Positions 17,699 to 26,842 of a stretch of 62,274 nucleotides of DNA are shown one piece after another. Location: positions 1 to 62,274 of the forward strand of contig JADJVK010000019.1 of NCBI GenBank assembly GCA_016710625.1, given 5' to 3'. Below the pieces are notes generated by a model. That model did no database searches. It saw only the letters and a list, made by a program, of their open reading frames with translations, and had not been told where the DNA came from. The stretch comes from Saprospiraceae bacterium. GTDB taxonomy: Bacteria > Bacteroidota > Bacteroidia > Chitinophagales > Saprospiraceae. A program made the position numbers and the translations under genes. Position 1 is the stretch's first letter, and each line of letters begins with the position of its first letter.

Positions 17699-19972
17699 GT
17701 AGCTAAAGTTTATTTCTTTTAATGAATCTGAATTTGTGCCTATCATTAATTTGAAATCTCCTTCTTCAGCGACATAATCTAAGTTTGAATTGTAGAATTT
17801 CAAATCTTCTTTGGAGATTTTGAAAGTAATAGTTTTCTTTTCTCCTTGCTTCAAAAATACTTTTTGAAATCCCTTTAATTCTTTTAGCGGCCTCGAAACA
17901 GATCCGACATAATCTCTGATATACATCTGAACAACTTCATTTCCATTGAATCTTCCTGTGTTTTGTATTGTAATGGACGCTGTAATTGGTTCGTTATCGT
18001 TCAAAATTGGTTTATCTAATTGGATATCTCCATATTCAAAATTTGTGTAGCTTAATCCATAACCAAATGGTAAAAAGGGAGAATTGGCTACATCCAAATA
18101 GTTTGATTTGAATTTTTCAAATTCAACTCCACTTTGGGGACGTCCAGTATTTTTTCTATTGTAATATATAGGTATTTGACCAACATTTCTCGGGAAAGTC
18201 ATCGTTAATTTTCCTGATGGATTATAATTTCCAAAGAGCACATCTGCTATGGCACCACCAGCTTCAGTTCCTAAATGACCAGTAAAGATCAATGCATCAG
18301 CGATTTCCATGACTTCATCCAAAATTATGGGTCTTCCAGCGATCACCACTACAACTAAAGGCATTCCTGTTTTTTTCAAAGATTTCAATAATCGGATTTG
18401 GCTTGCAGGAAAATCTAAATTGGATCTGGATGCTGACTCACCACTCATCTCAGAAGCTTCACCTAAAATGGCCACTATGGCATCGGCACTTCTGCTCACA
18501 TCATCAGTTTCTTTCAGCATTTCCTCATTGCTTCTTTTATCAATTTCTATTCTTGTTCCAAATACATTCACATGTTTAGCAAATAGTGAATCATCGGAAA
18601 TATTGCATCCTTTTGTGTATATCATTCTACTATTTGAACCTAACAAATTTCTTATACCATCATAGATTGTAACTGATTTTTGTGGATCACCTGTAACTGC
18701 CCATGTCCCTAACATATTGCTTTTGTCATTTGCAAGAGGACCAGTAAGTGAGATTTTTAAAGGAGCTGTAAGTGGCAATAAGTTATTTTTGTTCTTCAAC
18801 AAAACACAGGATTGTGCGGCGATATTTCTAGCAAATCTTCGATTTTCTTCAGTTAATATTTCATTTGCAGGTCTTTTTTCATCAATATATCTGAATGGAT
18901 CATCAAATAATCCTAGCTTGTATTTCGCTTCTAAAATCCTTCTACAGGCTGCATCAATTTGTTTCTCAGAAACTTTACCTTCAGATAATGATTTTTTCAA
19001 AGTTGTCAAAAATCCTTCCCCAACCATATCCATATCCAATCCAGCATTCAAAGCTAATGCAGATACGGTTTGCAAGTCTCCTAAGCCATGACTAATCATC
19101 TCATTTACAGCAGTATAGTCGGAAACAACAAAGCCATTGAATCCCCATTGGTCTCTTAATAGATTGTTTAACAGCCATTTGTTTCCTGTGGCAGGAACAC
19201 CATCGATGTCATTAAATGAGCTCATGACACTTCCAGCCCCAGCATCTATTGCAGCCTTATATGGTGGTAAATAGTCTTGGTACATTTTGATTTTGCTCAT
19301 GTCAGTTGTGTTATAATCTCTTCCAGCTTCAGCAGCCCCATACAATGCAAAGTGTTTCACACAGGACAATATTGTATTGTTTTTACTTAAATCATCTCCT
19401 TGATAACCTCTAACCATTGCCTTTGCTATTTGGCTGCCCAAATAAGCATCTTCACCTGCCGTTTCTGCTACACGACCCCAACGAGGATCTCTTGCAATAT
19501 CCACCATAGGACTAAAAGTCCAATTAATACCATTTGCAGAAGCTTCTTGTGCTGCAATTCTTGCACTTTTTTCTATTAAATTCAAATCCCAACTAAAGGA
19601 AGTTCCAAATGGAATGGGGAAAGTAGTTTCATAACCATGAATAACATCAGAGCCAAAAAGTAAAGGGATTTTCAATCTGCTTTTCATCGCCAAATTTTGT
19701 GCTTTTCTAATTTTTTCTGGTCCATGAATTCCAAAAAGTCCCCCAACATTACCTTTTTCAATATTTTCCTCCACTCCTTTGCTCACAACTGAGCCAGTCA
19801 AAATGCCATCTCCAGGAGTGACTAAATTTAATTGCCCAATTTTTTCTTCAATTGTCATTTGTTTCATCAATTTCTTGATGAATTTATCCATTTTTTTCGT
19901 ATCGTTTTGTGCAAATGATTGAAAAGTAGTAAACAAACAAATGGATATTATTAGAAACTTTTGAATTTTCAT
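17684..19972 (-). CDS. bglX: Glycoside hydrolase family 3 beta-glucosidase (BglX-like)
   Basis: A 762-residue exported GH3 enzyme with signal peptide ending QSFAQ, expected in the periplasm. The (beta/alpha)8 domain has FGSDVIHGYETTFPIPFG, SPMVDIARDPRWGRVAETAGED, CVKHFALYGA and the nucleophile Asp285 in GFVVSDYTAVNEM. The second domain contains AILGEASEMSGESASR with the likely acid/base region. A fibronectin III-like domain forms the C-terminus (EVVQMYIRDYVGSVSRPLKEL). It is the last gene of the PUL. Its partner, the GH144-like protein, suggests release of glucose from beta-1,2-linked oligosaccharides (inferred); other beta-glucosides remain possible. Confidence 0.93.
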   Translation of the reverse strand: MKIQKFLIISICLFTTFQSFAQNDTKKMDKFIKKLMKQMTIEEKIGQLNLVTPGDGILTGSVVSKGVEENIEKGNVGGLFGIHGPEKIRKAQNLAMKSRLKIPLLFGSDVIHGYETTFPIPFGTSFSWDLNLIEKSARIAAQEASANGINWTFSPMVDIARDPRWGRVAETAGEDAYLGSQIAKAMVRGYQGDDLSKNNTILSCVKHFALYGAAEAGRDYNTTDMSKIKMYQDYLPPYKAAIDAGAGSVMSSFNDIDGVPATGNKWLLNNLLRDQWGFNGFVVSDYTAVNEMISHGLGDLQTVSALALNAGLDMDMVGEGFLTTLKKSLSEGKVSEKQIDAACRRILEAKYKLGLFDDPFRYIDEKRPANEILTEENRRFARNIAAQSCVLLKNKNNLLPLTAPLKISLTGPLANDKSNMLGTWAVTGDPQKSVTIYDGIRNLLGSNSRMIYTKGCNISDDSLFAKHVNVFGTRIEIDKRSNEEMLKETDDVSRSADAIVAILGEASEMSGESASRSNLDFPASQIRLLKSLKKTGMPLVVVVIAGRPIILDEVMEIADALIFTGHLGTEAGGAIADVLFGNYNPSGKLTMTFPRNVGQIPIYYNRKNTGRPQSGVEFEKFKSNYLDVANSPFLPFGYGLSYTNFEYGDIQLDKPILNDNEPITASITIQNTGRFNGNEVVQMYIRDYVGSVSRPLKELKGFQKVFLKQGEKKTITFKISKEDLKFYNSNLDYVAEEGDFKLMIGTNSDSLKEINFSYKPKQ

Positions 19973-19980
19973 ATAAAATT

Positions 19981-21714
19981 TTATTCAGATTTTACAATAG
20001 TTGAAGCCTTTGAAATTCCATTTTCGTTAAAAGCTTCTATTTTGAAATAATATGTTTTTTTAGAATCTAACGTTTTTAGCCAATACTCATTTTGATCATA
20101 GACCATAATACTGGTATATAATTTATTAGGGTCAGTGCCATAATAAAGCACATAGCCAAAGGCATCATCAATTGGATTCCATTTGAGCCAAGCACTTCTT
20201 TTGTCTTTTTCTGTTCTTAACACGATTAAGTTGCTCACTTCATTCGGAATTTTCCCATTTCCCTTGCCAAATACTCTCAATCCACTAATTGCAAATTTTC
20301 CTGTGGGCATTTTCTCGTTTACTAATTTTATATATCTAGCTTGGATAGGGGATTTCAATTCAATATAATCATGCGGCACATCTTTTTTATTTTGACTTTT
20401 GTCCACCAATATTTTCCAATTATTTCCATCAAGTGAATGCCAAATTTTGTATTGATGGGCGATATTTTCAGATTTTCCTAAAAACTCAACATCTTGATCT
20501 GCAAAATTTATTTGAATAGCATGGATATCTGCAACATTTCCTAAATCACTTTCGATAAATTCACCTGCATTTCCTGTTTTCGCACTCCAATAGGTCTTTA
20601 TATTTTCGTCCACCGCATTATTTGGCAAATATGCAGCTAGAGAATTTGAAACTTTTACTGGCTTTTTATAATTGAGCAACATCCAACCTGTAAATCTACT
20701 TTTTAGATGATCCGTTGCTTCTTTGGGTAAATAATGTGGATAATCCCCAAAAGCAGTGTTGCAATACATGACATCATCATTGTCAAAGCCAGCTGGCCAT
20801 ATCCCAATTCTTCTTTCAAAATTGTTTTTCTGGCTGATTGCTATTGTGGAAACATGCCAATAGTTTTTCCAGTTGTCCTGAAAAGTTGCTCCGTGACCAG
20901 CTCCTCGGGCAAACCCGCCAGATTTCATAGACAAGGGATCGGATTGGTTGCCAAACCAACCCAATGGCTCATTTCCTACCGCAACACCATCAGCATAATG
21001 ACTAAATTCAGTACCTGGAGCGCCATACTGAAGATAGTACTTATTGTTATGTTTGGTCATCCAAGCTCCTTCAATAAATGGGTCTAGAAAAGTGTCATCC
21101 AAATATTCTCCAAATCTTTGCCATCCATATCTCCAAGATTCCAAAAAGTACATTTCTTTTCTTGTTCCAATAGGTTTGAATGTGCTTCTATCCAATTCAA
21201 TCCCATAGATAGGATAGCGGTTGCTACTGCCATTATACATATAGAACCTTCCATCGTCATCTGTAAAAAATGCTGGGTCCCAGCCGCCAATTTCAAAGGA
21301 ATCCACTAATGGTTTCCATTCATTTTTTTTAGGATTGGTGCTCATCCAAAGGGTGAAATTGCTGGTATAAGTCGAGCCAAAAACAATCATTGTATCACCT
21401 ACGATTCCCACTGCAGGAGCACAAAGCTCATCATAAGAATGATTCCAAGGTCGCAAGAATTTTTTAGCCACAAAATGCCAATCTGACATATCAGAACTAT
21501 ACCAATAACCCCATTGATTGGTGCTAAATAAGTAATAATCGCCTTTATAATTCACAATAACTGGGTCTGCTGTTGCCCGATGTTTTCCCCATTTTGTAAA
21601 ATCGGGAATGGGTGTATAACCATAATCAATGTTGATTGGATTGCAATAGGTTGTGTTTTGGCAAAAAATTTCAAGGCTTAAAAAAATACCTAATATTATG
21701 ATAATCAATCGCAT
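19981..21714 (-). CDS. GH43-like glycosidase with F5/8C and fibronectin III domains
   Basis: A 577-residue exported protein (signal peptide ending EIFCQ). Residues about 20-330 form a five-bladed beta-propeller like clan GH-F enzymes, with the acid triad at expected positions: Asp50 in TADPVIV, Asp146 in GGWDPAFF and Glu215 in PFIEGAWMT. Residues about 340-480 are a discoidin (F5/8 type C) carbohydrate-binding domain (AVDENIKTYWSAKTGN, ARYIKLVNEKMP). A fibronectin III domain ends the protein (AWLKWNPIDDAFGYVLYYG). Linkage specificity cannot be read from the sequence. It lies 7 nt after the EEP gene and 8 nt before GH3, so it is tightly operonic. Confidence 0.82.
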   Translation of the reverse strand: MRLIIIILGIFLSLEIFCQNTTYCNPINIDYGYTPIPDFTKWGKHRATADPVIVNYKGDYYLFSTNQWGYWYSSDMSDWHFVAKKFLRPWNHSYDELCAPAVGIVGDTMIVFGSTYTSNFTLWMSTNPKKNEWKPLVDSFEIGGWDPAFFTDDDGRFYMYNGSSNRYPIYGIELDRSTFKPIGTRKEMYFLESWRYGWQRFGEYLDDTFLDPFIEGAWMTKHNNKYYLQYGAPGTEFSHYADGVAVGNEPLGWFGNQSDPLSMKSGGFARGAGHGATFQDNWKNYWHVSTIAISQKNNFERRIGIWPAGFDNDDVMYCNTAFGDYPHYLPKEATDHLKSRFTGWMLLNYKKPVKVSNSLAAYLPNNAVDENIKTYWSAKTGNAGEFIESDLGNVADIHAIQINFADQDVEFLGKSENIAHQYKIWHSLDGNNWKILVDKSQNKKDVPHDYIELKSPIQARYIKLVNEKMPTGKFAISGLRVFGKGNGKIPNEVSNLIVLRTEKDKRSAWLKWNPIDDAFGYVLYYGTDPNKLYTSIMVYDQNEYWLKTLDSKKTYYFKIEAFNENGISKASTIVKSE

Positions 21715-21720
21715 AGTTTC

Positions 21721-22662
21721 TTATTTGTAATACAAGGTTGCTAAAATTGGAAAATGATCAGATGGATATTTCATCTGATAGGAATCTGTAATGGTAGCAA
21801 ATTTTTTAATGCTCCATTGATCATCTTTAGAAACAAAGATATAATCTATACAACCTTGTGGTTTTTTATCAAATTGAAATCCATTCCAGGTATCTGAATC
21901 GCCATAAGGCTTTGATTCACAAACTGTTCTAGTGTTGTTGAATTTTTCTGACATCCATTTAGCAGGAATTTCATCCAACTTTGAATTGAAATCACCCATA
22001 ATAATGATTGGATAATGATGTTTTTGGGAAATTTGATTGGCTTTTTCAGCTATAAGTTTTACCGATTCTTGTCTTGCTTGCTCACTAATATGATCTAAAT
22101 GAGTATTGAAAACCAGTACCTTTTTGTTATTACTTTTTAATTGAAAAAGCCCATAAGTACAGACTCTTCTACAAGCTGCTCCCCATCCAAAAGATACTGA
22201 ATCTGGAGTCGGGGATAACCAAAGTGTTTCTTGATGCAGCAATTTGTATTTATTTTTTTGGTAAAAAATACAAGAAAATTCCCCGGCAGTCTTTCCATCA
22301 TCTCTTCCTACACCAATATACTCATAAGAATTTAATTCGTTTTGCAAAAATTGTAGTTGATGGAAAAGAACTTCTTGGCAACCAATAAAATCTGCTTCAT
22401 AATAATTCATCAAATCAGAAACTCTGTTTTTTCGATTTTCCCACCAATTTTCTCCATCACTTTTCACGTCAAGACGAATATTATAACTCATTACTTTGAT
22501 TTCTTGAGCAAATATTTGAAAACCTAAAATCGTAAATAGGATAATTAATAAATTTCTATATCTGAATGGATTGAATGTTAGATTATTTCGGTTAATTATT
22601 TTAATTTCCCAAAAACAATCAAAAATATAATTATTTTTTCTACCAACTTTTATATTTTCCAT
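21721..22662 (-). CDS. Secreted endonuclease/exonuclease/phosphatase (EEP) family protein
   Basis: A 313-residue metallo-phosphodiesterase/phosphatase fold protein with an N-terminal hydrophobic segment (YRNLLIILFTILGFQIFAQ) preceded by a long polar extension of about 33 residues. Catalytic motifs are complete: VMSYNIRLD, FIGCQEVL, FNTHLDHIS, IIMGDFNSK, CIDYIFVS and YPSDHFPIL. Secreted EEP proteins occur often inside Bacteroidota PULs, but the substrate is not established; a phosphorylated glycan decoration is one idea. It lies between the GH144-like and GH43-like genes in the same transcript. Confidence 0.85.
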   Translation of the reverse strand: MENIKVGRKNNYIFDCFWEIKIINRNNLTFNPFRYRNLLIILFTILGFQIFAQEIKVMSYNIRLDVKSDGENWWENRKNRVSDLMNYYEADFIGCQEVLFHQLQFLQNELNSYEYIGVGRDDGKTAGEFSCIFYQKNKYKLLHQETLWLSPTPDSVSFGWGAACRRVCTYGLFQLKSNNKKVLVFNTHLDHISEQARQESVKLIAEKANQISQKHHYPIIIMGDFNSKLDEIPAKWMSEKFNNTRTVCESKPYGDSDTWNGFQFDKKPQGCIDYIFVSKDDQWSIKKFATITDSYQMKYPSDHFPILATLYYK

Positions 22663-22703
22663 TCTACCAAATTAATCGTTTAAAATTTAATTTTTTATCA
22701 ACA

Positions 22704-24356
22704 TTATAAATAAGGAGCGGTGAAACCTAATTTTTTCATGCCATTTTTTACCTCATTATTTTTTGTAAATAAACTCCATAAAAATTTGGTACGATAATTT
22801 TCGATCATAACGATTATTGGTCCTTGATCGATGGCAAGAAAGGAGTCCGCATACCAATTTTTATCCAAACTAAAGGCATCGACAAAACCATAATCTTTCC
22901 AAATTTTATCGCCCATTTGGTAATAAAAAAATCTTAATGCCTGCAAACTTTCTTTTGGCGTAAAAGCTATGGAAGATAAAGCAGCAGTAGGTGTGATCAC
23001 ACCTCTATCATTGTTCGGTTCATGAGCTGTGTAACCATCATAGGTATCACTTGCAGTTAATCCCCAGCAATTTTCGCTATAGCCTAAATAGTTCTTTGGA
23101 TTCTGCTTGCAATATTCATAATTAATTAAAGAATGATTTTTTACTTGCAATTCATAATCAGCATATTGGTCTTTCAATCCAAAAGGATCCACTCCTAAAA
23201 AAGTATATTGTTCAAAAAACAATGGACCACCGAGGTCTGGTCCAAGAGGCAGCACATAATTGTAGAAAGTTTTGTTGTTTTTAATAGATCCATTTTTAGC
23301 CCATCCGTTTTGATAGGTCTGAATATCAATTGGATAGGTTGGGGATGCCGCTGCTAAAATATAAGTGATCAAAGCTTCATTCCATCCAGAAATTCTAAAA
23401 TTCATTTTCCAGCCGTAATTGCTACTCCAGTGCCAAAATAAGGTAGATTGACCATTTTGATACCAACTCCATTCTACATTATTGTACAATTTGGTAATGT
23501 CCGTTTTGATTTTTTCTTCTTCCGGTGTTCCAGCATCGAAAAATTCTTTAGCAGTCAGTAGTCCTTGCATTAAATAACTGGTTTCTACCAAATCTCCTCC
23601 ATCGTCATATTGACTAAATGGAATAGTCGCACCAGTCGCTCCATCTAACCAATGTGCATAGGCACCATGATATTTTATTGCCTTTTTATCTAAAAAATCG
23701 ACCATTTTTTGGATTCGCTCCAATCCTTGTTGTCGAGTAATGAAATTTCTTTTTATACCTACAATGATACTTTGAATACCAAATCCAGTTCCACCAGTGG
23801 TACAGGTGTTGCCAGAAGTATTTCTTTCCCTTGAAAGCCCACTTGTAGGGTGTCCAAAATCCCAAAAATATTTAAATGTTTGTTTTTGAACTAGTGTTAA
23901 TAAAGAGTCGTCTGTTATGGTTGGAAATTTTGGAGTATTATCAAATTTGGTTACAAATTGAAAGCTATATGATGTATTAAGATTTGTATTGTCAACAGAT
24001 TTTATTTGAGGATAAATGGTACAATATATTTTAGTCAGCGCCCCTAATTTATCAGTTAATTGGATAATTAGTGAGCTATCATTATTTTCAAATAAAAGGG
24101 TGAAAGGATATGATTTCCCTTGATCATCCTTTAGGGTTATATTTCCAGGTAAAGTTGAGGTGTTTATATTTTTGTTAAATGTAATTTTTATATAAGGATT
24201 ATAATTAATATTATTAAATACAGTCTGAGAATTCAAACTATCTACTTGAATAGTTTTAATAATAAAATTTTCCTTAGTATCAGTTCCTGGGTTATTTTTT
24301 GTACATGAAAAAGAGAATAAACCCAAAGTAGATAATAATAAATATATATATTTCAT
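22704..24356 (-). CDS. GH144-like glucanase lipoprotein (glycoamylase-like domain)
   Basis: A 550-residue lipoprotein (lipobox ending FSFSC, Cys18). Residues about 30-135 form an Ig-like Big_5 domain (YNPYIKITFNKNINTSTLPG). Residues about 145-550 are the alpha-barrel of the glycoamylase-like family PF10091, with YFWDFGHPTSGLSRER, GTGFGIQSIIVGIKR, QYDDGGDLVETSYLMQGLL, FRISGWNEALITYILA, ENCWGLTASD, GVITPTAALSSI and AIDQGPIIVMIENYRT. Characterised members in GH144, such as the Chitinophaga pinensis enzyme, are endo-beta-1,2-glucanases. Surface location and that activity are inferred. A hairpin separates this gene from the LamG gene upstream. Confidence 0.85.
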   Translation of the reverse strand: MKYIYLLLSTLGLFSFSCTKNNPGTDTKENFIIKTIQVDSLNSQTVFNNINYNPYIKITFNKNINTSTLPGNITLKDDQGKSYPFTLLFENNDSSLIIQLTDKLGALTKIYCTIYPQIKSVDNTNLNTSYSFQFVTKFDNTPKFPTITDDSLLTLVQKQTFKYFWDFGHPTSGLSRERNTSGNTCTTGGTGFGIQSIIVGIKRNFITRQQGLERIQKMVDFLDKKAIKYHGAYAHWLDGATGATIPFSQYDDGGDLVETSYLMQGLLTAKEFFDAGTPEEEKIKTDITKLYNNVEWSWYQNGQSTLFWHWSSNYGWKMNFRISGWNEALITYILAAASPTYPIDIQTYQNGWAKNGSIKNNKTFYNYVLPLGPDLGGPLFFEQYTFLGVDPFGLKDQYADYELQVKNHSLINYEYCKQNPKNYLGYSENCWGLTASDTYDGYTAHEPNNDRGVITPTAALSSIAFTPKESLQALRFFYYQMGDKIWKDYGFVDAFSLDKNWYADSFLAIDQGPIIVMIENYRTKFLWSLFTKNNEVKNGMKKLGFTAPYL

Positions 24357-24369
24357 TGATTGTAAATAA

Positions 24370-24397
24370 TATGGGAGAATTATACAATTCTCCCATA
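24370..24397 (-). terminator. Intercistronic hairpin in the PUL
   Basis: A perfect 12-bp inverted repeat (TATGGGAGAATT at 24370-24381, AATTCTCCCATA at 24386-24397) with a 4-nt loop lies between the LamG and GH144-like genes. The downstream tract is not T-rich enough for a strong terminator. It may attenuate transcription so that the binding proteins exceed the enzymes, or protect the upstream mRNA end. Confidence 0.6.
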
Positions 24398-24410
24398 ATC
24401 AGTAAATTAA

Positions 24411-25319
24411 TTATCTACCAGCACTTTCTAATTGATATAAAGCATCAACTTCTTGAGCAGATAAAGCTTTTTTCCAAATTCTAACTTCATCCATTTTACC
24501 AGTCATAGGCACTTGCCATGATTCTGTAGTACCATTTCCAGGGATGTTCGTTCCAAATGCTCCTAATACAATTCTTGTTAAACCAGAGTTGAAAACTAAA
24601 TCGCCAAGTGGATTGCTATTAAAACTTCTAACTTCCCATTCAGGATTAGATACTTTTTTACCATTTGCATAAATTAAAAAGTTTGAATTTGTTGCATCAT
24701 AAGATATTACTCCATGAACCCAAGTTTCCTTTGTAGATGTCGAAGCAAGTTTGATGGCTTGATCACCCCCTTTTGAAGGTTCATTTCTGCTATCTTGTCC
24801 TGAATCTGTTGCTGGATTTCCTTCTCTTGATATTAAATAACCCTTAAGAATTAAGGTGTCATTATCAACAGCTTTCCAACCCGTTTCACACATCATATTG
24901 AAGTTACCAGCCCATTCGTTTGGTCTTGTTAATGAAACTAACATAGTTGCACTTCCACCATTGTCTGTTTTGTTGTTATATACTGTAAACCAGCAGCTTA
25001 CTGAGTAGCTAGCAGTATTAGCAGATAAAGCAGCAATTGCTGGATAAGCTAAATAACCTTTTGTCAAACTTACACACTGTCCTTTTTTACCAGTAGTAAA
25101 TGAAACTCCAACTGTAGATTGAGGTGAAGTCTTTGAAATACTTTCCTCACCAGAACCATCTAATGGAATGTAAGCTACTAAATCATTTTTTCCTACTTCG
25201 CCAGCATTATTAAATCCACCAATTGGAGGTAAAGCAACATCTGTAGTTTTTTTACAAGAGGTAATAATAAGAGTAAGCATTAATGCACCTCCGAAAATTT
25301 TTAAAAACATTTTTTTCAT
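24411..25319 (-). CDS. LamG-domain surface lipoprotein (SusE-position glycan-binding protein)
   Basis: A 302-residue lipoprotein (lipobox ITSC, Cys22) with a single concanavalin A-like/LamG jelly-roll domain over about 45-295. The signatures are LVAYIPLDGSGEES, SYSVSCWFTVYN, ETWVHGVISYD, FLIYANGKKV and the terminal GKMDEVRIWKKALSAQEVDALY. It sits directly after SusD, where SusE/SusF-type surface glycan-binding proteins are found, so a polysaccharide-capturing role is inferred. No catalytic residues are apparent. A hairpin follows the gene. Confidence 0.82.
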   Translation of the reverse strand: MKKMFLKIFGGALMLTLIITSCKKTTDVALPPIGGFNNAGEVGKNDLVAYIPLDGSGEESISKTSPQSTVGVSFTTGKKGQCVSLTKGYLAYPAIAALSANTASYSVSCWFTVYNNKTDNGGSATMLVSLTRPNEWAGNFNMMCETGWKAVDNDTLILKGYLISREGNPATDSGQDSRNEPSKGGDQAIKLASTSTKETWVHGVISYDATNSNFLIYANGKKVSNPEWEVRSFNSNPLGDLVFNSGLTRIVLGAFGTNIPGNGTTESWQVPMTGKMDEVRIWKKALSAQEVDALYQLESAGR

Positions 25320-25360
25320 TATAAAATAAATTTTAGTTTAAAATAAATAAATACAATTGA

Positions 25361-26824
25361 TTAATAATTAGGGTTTTGTGTAATTTTCCCGCCACTCAAA
25401 TCTATTTGTCTTTGTGGAATAGGGAAAAGGTCATGTTTGCCATCAACATAAGCTTTTCCTTGTTTTCTAAGTACTTCACCAGCTCTACCAGTTCTTCTTA
25501 AATCGAAAGTACGATCATGTTCCATCGCCATTTCGACCAACCTTTCATGATAGATTTTTTCTCTCATTTTATCTTTACTTTCGGCAATGATGGGTCCTAA
25601 ACCAGCTCTTGCTCTTAATTTATTGATGGCAACTTTTGCAGCAGTAGTATCACCCAATTCGTTTTCAACTTCCGCTTTTATCAAAAGCATTTCGCCATAT
25701 TTGAAAATTCTTAAGTTCTTGTTAGATTGTCCTCTATCAAAATAGGTTTCAGCAGTTTTGCTTACATAAGCTTTATAATTGTAGTAGGGATTTGGCAGAT
25801 TTGGATTGCTTTGGTAACCATCCCAAAGCACTTTTCCTCTCTCCAATACAGTTCCTTCTTTTCTCTTATCTCCTGGCTCATAAGCATTTATCAAATCTTG
25901 AGAAGGTACATTGAATCCCCAACCATAATCATCTAATCCAGATCCTCTCATCCCTTGAACTTCTGTATATCCAGTGATACCGATTGGAGGATTGGTGCCG
26001 ATTGCATTGATTTCCCAGATAGATTCTTTTCCAAATTCTCCTTTTTCTCTCCAAATGTCAGCATATTCTGGTAATAAATCATATTGATTTGAATTGATAA
26101 TACCATCCACCATACTTTTCGACAATCCCCAATTTTTTTGGTATAAATACAATTTTGCTAAAAAGGCTTGAGCCGAAAATTTTGTAGGTCTTCCATATTC
26201 TTTTGAAGTAACTGTCATCGGCAATTTTGCCATTGCATCTGTCAAATCACTCTCAATAAAAGCATAGATTTCACTAGCTGGTGCCCGAACACTATAGGCT
26301 TCTATATCTGCTTGAGAAGCTAACACTTTATCAATTTTTGGAACGCCACCATAGCATCTCAATAAATTCCAATAAAAATAGGCTCTCAAAAATTTGGCTT
26401 CCCCAACATATCTATTTTTCGTTGCTTCCGCCATATCCATCTGATTAAAAAACTGAATAGCATAGTTGCTTCTTCCGATGCCATCAAAATTTCCTTCCCA
26501 AACATCATTAAAGGAAAGATTGGATGGTGAAATTAGCCAACCGTCCAATTCAATTTTATCTGTTCCACCATCTCCAGGTGTACTGCCTTTGTCTGCTTCA
26601 TCAGATGTGATACTCGAAACGCCAATCCATGCAAATGAATGGATATTCCAATCAAACATTTTATTGTACACAGCGCCTAATATTCTGTCTGCACCTGTAG
26701 CTGGATTGTCAATCAAGTCTTTGATAGTCACCGTTCTAGGTGGTTCTTCCAAGAAATTTTTACTACAAGCTGTTATTGTTATAATGGAAGTTATTATTGC
26801 AATATATTTAAAATTAAATTTCAT
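25361..26824 (-). CDS. SusD/RagB family outer-membrane lipoprotein
   Basis: A 487-residue SusD-like protein that would cap the SusC channel at the surface and bind the glycan. It has a lipoprotein signal (ITITAC, Cys20, followed by SKNFLEEPPRT). It also has TPR-like helices with FLRAYFYWNLLRCYGGVPKI, EYGRPTKFSAQAFLAKLYLY and ESIWEINA. The C-terminal SusD signature LRIFKYGEMLLIKAEVENEL is followed by LRARAGL, IYHERLVEMAMEHDRTFDLRR and the usual C-terminal ITQNPNY. It starts 18 nt after susC. Confidence 0.93.
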   Translation of the reverse strand: MKFNFKYIAIITSIITITACSKNFLEEPPRTVTIKDLIDNPATGADRILGAVYNKMFDWNIHSFAWIGVSSITSDEADKGSTPGDGGTDKIELDGWLISPSNLSFNDVWEGNFDGIGRSNYAIQFFNQMDMAEATKNRYVGEAKFLRAYFYWNLLRCYGGVPKIDKVLASQADIEAYSVRAPASEIYAFIESDLTDAMAKLPMTVTSKEYGRPTKFSAQAFLAKLYLYQKNWGLSKSMVDGIINSNQYDLLPEYADIWREKGEFGKESIWEINAIGTNPPIGITGYTEVQGMRGSGLDDYGWGFNVPSQDLINAYEPGDKRKEGTVLERGKVLWDGYQSNPNLPNPYYNYKAYVSKTAETYFDRGQSNKNLRIFKYGEMLLIKAEVENELGDTTAAKVAINKLRARAGLGPIIAESKDKMREKIYHERLVEMAMEHDRTFDLRRTGRAGEVLRKQGKAYVDGKHDLFPIPQRQIDLSGGKITQNPNY

Positions 26825-26842
26825 TTTTTTTAGATTTTTTGA

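Noticed and set aside
20735..20743. TGTGGATAA, a perfect DnaA-box match near the par genes' replicon
   Set aside because: It is a single copy inside the GH43-like coding region, far from parAB, with no cluster or AT-rich unwinding element.
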